A stretch of DNA of 64,000 nt from Diplocarpon mali (taxonomy: Eukaryota; Ascomycota; Leotiomycetes; Helotiales; Drepanopezizaceae): NCBI GenBank assembly GCA_024741835.1, contig JAENRP010000082.1, forward strand, positions 101,461 through 165,460, written 5' to 3'. A model generated the notes under the pieces. That model was not told the DNA's origin. It did not search any database and saw only the letters and a list, made by a program, of their open reading frames with translations. Of the stretch, positions 60,949-64,000 are shown piece by piece; position 1 is the first letter of the stretch; every line of letters starts with the position of its first letter. Both the position numbers and the translations under genes were made by a program.

Positions 60949-62239
60949 GGTCCAAGGCAAGGGGGCCGCAAGGCGAGACCAGAGAAGCCGAGGCCAAGAA
61001 AAGGCCTGGCAAGCGTGGGAGATGGATCGAGGCCTTCATACCGCGCTATCGGTCTAGAGCCGAGTAAGCTGGGGCGGGGTGGGCAGCGACGATGTTCCGG
61101 GTCGAGGCTGCATCTGCTCGGCAACGCCAAAGCCTCCGCCGTCGACTGGTCGGGCCCGATGAGGTTGATGTGCGGAGGATGTCACGTGGCCGGCCCCAGG
61201 TCCCCCCGCCCTTTTCCAGGAGGAGGTAGGGAGGAGAGGTCGCAGGGCCAGGTTGCTTTCCTGTGTACAATTAATTATCCACCATCGGGACGGATGTCAT
61301 CGACTCCGCCGGGAGGTTATGCAGTGCAGCATTGCCGGGTGCAGGTGGGCATGGGGGGGACTCGGCGGTGAAAATCGACTCACCCCCCCACCCGCACCCG
61401 CACCCACAGCCGCACCCCACCCCCGTCCCCTCCGAGTACTGTGCACATCGCCCTCCTCGTGCTTCCCACCTTCTTGTCCAGCTTGGCGAGTTTCTCTGTC
61501 AGCGATCAGTCAGAATGTGCGTTACGGGACCAGCCATGGAACATGATCCTGGATCTCATCCATCCCCACGGGCCCTTCCCCTTCATGTACCGCCGCCCAG
61601 TTACGGTACTGGGGCGCGTCGCTTTTATTATTAGCAGATTGACAAGCAGGGGTGCGCGCCCGGAGCTTGTCGGCGCGAGACGGTCGGGACGGGTCCCNCC
61701 CCACCCCCTCGTGCCAGGATATTTACCCGACCTGGTTGAGCATCCAGGAGGCGTCCCCCATTATCATGGCTACTCGTGCCCCTCGACTCGCCTTTCTCCC
61801 CACAGCATGGTCGCGGCCAGAGTCTCGGCGGGCGGCGTCAGCACTCGTGCAGCCCACTGACGCCCCGCCCGAAAGCTGCCGCAGCCGAGCCGAGAGATGG
61901 TTCCCGGTACCACCGAGATGGCCACGCCAGGTCACACCTGGTCCGACGATCGCGACGACCGGCCTCGACAGTGGGCCCCCCTCCCGGCCCGATCTCCCGA
62001 GCGCGAGCAGGTCGGCCGGAGAAGGGCTTGCCCGGGCTCGGGGGCCCGAGTCGGAGGTCGTCGTCCCCTGTACGTACTCGCACCAGTAGCCCCGTCCCCG
62101 AGACGCCAAGGGCGATCTGGATTTTAATGCATCGTCCTCGCCCTCGCCCCGCCCATCGCCGGCCAGGGTGGCGACAGGAGGGCGACGGCGGCCGTGGGCT
62201 GTTGGACGAGAGAGGAGCAGTCGCCGCGGGCCCGTGGCA

Positions 62240-62310
62240 TGTACGTACAGCGTATATATACCGGCTGTACTATGTACGTACAGATTACACATACCGTCTG
62301 TACCCATGCG
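62240..62310. repeat. Repeated TGTACGTACAG palindromic motif
   Basis: ATGTACGTACAG occurs twice about 35 bp apart, each followed by a TACCG-CTGTAC or TACCGTCTGTAC block. The core GTACGTAC is self-complementary. Confidence 0.7.
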
Positions 62311-62339
62311 CGGATACTGTGGTGGAGAGTGTACAGTGC

Positions 62340-62490
62340 GTACTGGGGCTAGTCTGGACTGGGACTGGTCTGGGGACTCTGAGCTTGGCCTCGGACTTGG
62401 ACTGGGACGGGACTGACTGGACTGGACTGGACTGGACTGGACTGGACTGGACTGGACCGGACTGAACCGGACGGGACGGGACGGGACTGG
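62340..62490. repeat. (ACTGG)n array
   Basis: Eight perfect ACTGG copies at 62416-62455 within a longer degenerate GGACTGGGACT array. Confidence 0.92.
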
Positions 62491-62823
62491 GTCGGATAGC
62501 GCCGCGGTCGGATAGTGTACCATGTACGACCCGGTATACGGGACTGACTCGCCATCTCAGGTACGAGTGTCGAGGGACCTGTGCGGGACGGAAGTCCCCG
62601 GGAAGAGACTCTGGCCTCTGCTTCTCCGATCTTCACGCTGGGGCGCCTGGTTCCAGCGCGAAGCGATGCGGTGGCCGGCCTACGACAGGCTGGTGCTGCT
62701 CTCGGTCTGGGTCTGGGTTGGTCCGCCGTCGCGGCGTCCCGGCCGCGTCCCGAGCGAGCGGCCGACAGGCATTCTGCTCGGAGGCTGAGAGGGGGACGGG
62801 GGCTGGATCTTGAGCAATTGGTA

Positions 62824-62945
62824 GACTGGGACTGGATATGGTTTACCGGTCGGAGGACTGAGACTAGATCTCTACCAATAGGTGGACTGGGACTGGATAT
62901 GGTTTACCCGTCGGTGGACGGGCACCGGATATGGTTTACCAATAG
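62824..62945. repeat. 61-bp tandem repeat, two copies plus a partial third
   Basis: Both full copies begin GACTGGGACTGGATATGG (62824 and 62885). The second half of copy two carries another GGATATGGTTTACC. Confidence 0.9.
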
Positions 62946-62973
62946 GCAGGTCCCTGAGGTCCTCTGCAGACGA

Positions 62974-63045
62974 CCTACGACTACGACCTACGACTACGAC
63001 CTACGACTACGACCTACGTATACGACCTACGACTACCACCTACAG
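62974..63045. repeat. 12-bp tandem repeat (CTACGACTACGA)n
   Basis: About five units with minor variants. Confidence 0.9.
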
Positions 63046-63310
63046 CGGGCCTCGGCACGTTCAGGGTATGCTCCCGCGGACAGACAGCTTCTAGAGGCCC
63101 TCGTCTGCGTCTCGTTTGCGAGCCTCTCGACCTGAGGCGATGCATCCCTTCGGCACTGGCGGCCGACTTTGGACTTGGTCCATGGTGCCGGTGATCCCCT
63201 CCGACGTGAAGGTTCCAGGTTGTCGGACCTGGACCTCAGCCTCCCTCCGGAGCATGGGACTGGGGAGGATGTAAACCCACCTCACGTCTGGGGGGGTAGA
63301 TCTGGAGAAG

Positions 63311-63360
63311 GCATGAGGGGAGATGAGGGGAGACGAGGGGAGACGAGGGGAGATGAGGGG
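63311..63360. repeat. (AGAYGAGGGG)5
   Basis: Ten-bp units varying T/C at one position. Confidence 0.9.
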
Positions 63361-63754
63361 AAGATGAGAAGATGAGGATAGTCAGGTGACAAAGATGAGG
63401 ATAGTCTGGTGATGATGAATCTGATACGAGCATCAATATAGTACCAACATCGCGTAAACATCGCGTAAGCATAGCATACACATCGCATAAACGTGATGGA
63501 CAACACGACACGAACACGCCGATCCGCGAGGCCGTCGAGCCGAGCCAGCCGCACGAAGCCGGCAGGATCCGACTGGGTGAAGAAGGGGAGGGAGGGCGAG
63601 GCCGAGGGGTTCGGGGCGAGCAGGGGGGGGCAGGGTGTCCGGTACTCCCCAGGTGGATGTGCATCTGCAGGGTCAGGTGTAATGCGGGTGCGGATGCGGA
63701 TGCTGACGATGCTCGCAGGTACGGACTGACTTTGGCCCTCGGCCCCCTCTCCCT

Positions 63755-63835
63755 GGTCTGCATCTGCATCTGCATCAGCATCAGCAACAGCATCAGTCTC
63801 CGCATCAGCATCGGTATCCGCATCTGTATCTGCGT
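63755..63835. repeat. (CATCTG/CATCAG)n array
   Basis: Degenerate hexamer array. Confidence 0.85.
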
Positions 63836-64000
63836 CCCTCCAGCCACCGTGTAACCCAACGTCTAGCCGTGGTGGCCCCCCCTTCCCCGTGTCAAGCCAG
63901 AGATTCGGCGCAGCGGCCATCTGTGACGGCCGCTGCGACTCCTGCGCCGGACAGACGCCGGGGCGTGTGGGTCCGACCGTCGCGGGTGGCCGCCAGGGGG

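Larger units (their letters stand above)
51467..64000. other. GC-rich, repeat-dense region without supported genes
   Basis: 12.5 kb of GC-rich sequence with many G/C homopolymers, mono- to 61-bp tandem repeats and a sequencing gap. Long open frames occur on both strands and in several frames at once, as GC-rich DNA permits. None shows a domain, a conserved motif or a coherent exon chain. I found no TTAGGG telomere array, RecQ-like helicase or rRNA here. It could be a subtelomeric or otherwise fast-evolving segment; that is inference. Confidence 0.5.

Noticed and set aside
61723..62523. 266-codon minus frame with PVQSS repeats
   Set aside because: Repeat is the ACTGG microsatellite in translation.
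51467..64000. Chromosome end
   Set aside because: No TTAGGG-type array or telomere-linked helicase was seen, so subtelomeric position is only a possibility.

Overview
The window is a piece of an ascomycete genome, most likely a filamentous Pezizomycotina. Genes carry short introns of about 47-170 bp with GT/AG ends and internal CTAAC/CTGAC-like branch sites. The proteins are fungal types (Mga2/Spt23 factor, sod2/NHA1 antiporter, Vnx1 exchanger, two-hybrid-binding-domain RNase H1). The transposons show the C-to-T/G-to-A, TpA-rich decay typical of repeat-induced point mutation (RIP). The class cannot be fixed from the sequence.

Layout. 1-3037 (-): 3'-truncated VNX1-type vacuolar cation/H+ exchanger, head to head with 3720-5115 (+) 26S proteasome ATPase Rpt6. 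5875-7862 (+): FGGY/D-ribulokinase-like sugar kinase. 7863-11373: gene-poor spacer. 11374-13792 (+): 6-phosphofructo-2-kinase/fructose-2,6-bisphosphatase. 14868-15973 (+): RNase H1. 16949-18747 (+): plasma-membrane Na+/H+ antiporter. 20514-25673: complete but decayed Ty1/copia element on the minus strand, with 172-bp LTRs and a GGTGT target duplication. 27511-31966 (+): Mga2/Spt23-like membrane-tethered regulator of fatty-acid desaturation. 33004-33861 (-): TTC36-like TPR protein. 34348-49136: a Ty3/gypsy element with 135-bp LTRs and a CTCGC duplication, interrupted in its reverse-transcriptase/RNase H region by a second, chromodomain-type Ty3/gypsy element (39366-46472, 255-bp LTRs, ATGCA duplication). 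49964-51466 (+): 4-hydroxyphenylpyruvate dioxygenase (HPPD). 51467-64000: GC-rich stretch full of simple repeats and G/C homopolymers, with a sequencing gap and no gene I can support.

How parts relate. Most genes are independent housekeeping genes. The striking pair is TTC36-like and HPPD. They are transcribed divergently, and once the 14.8-kb nested retrotransposon is removed they share an intergenic region of only about 1.3 kb. In mammals TTC36 stabilises HPPD, so this fungal neighbourhood may reflect an old functional link in tyrosine breakdown. Other points worth attention are an ATG-less presequence-like extension on RNase H1, an intron placed immediately before the membrane anchor of the Mga2-like factor, a GC-AG intron in the antiporter, and a copia primer-binding site matching the initiator tRNA anticodon arm.
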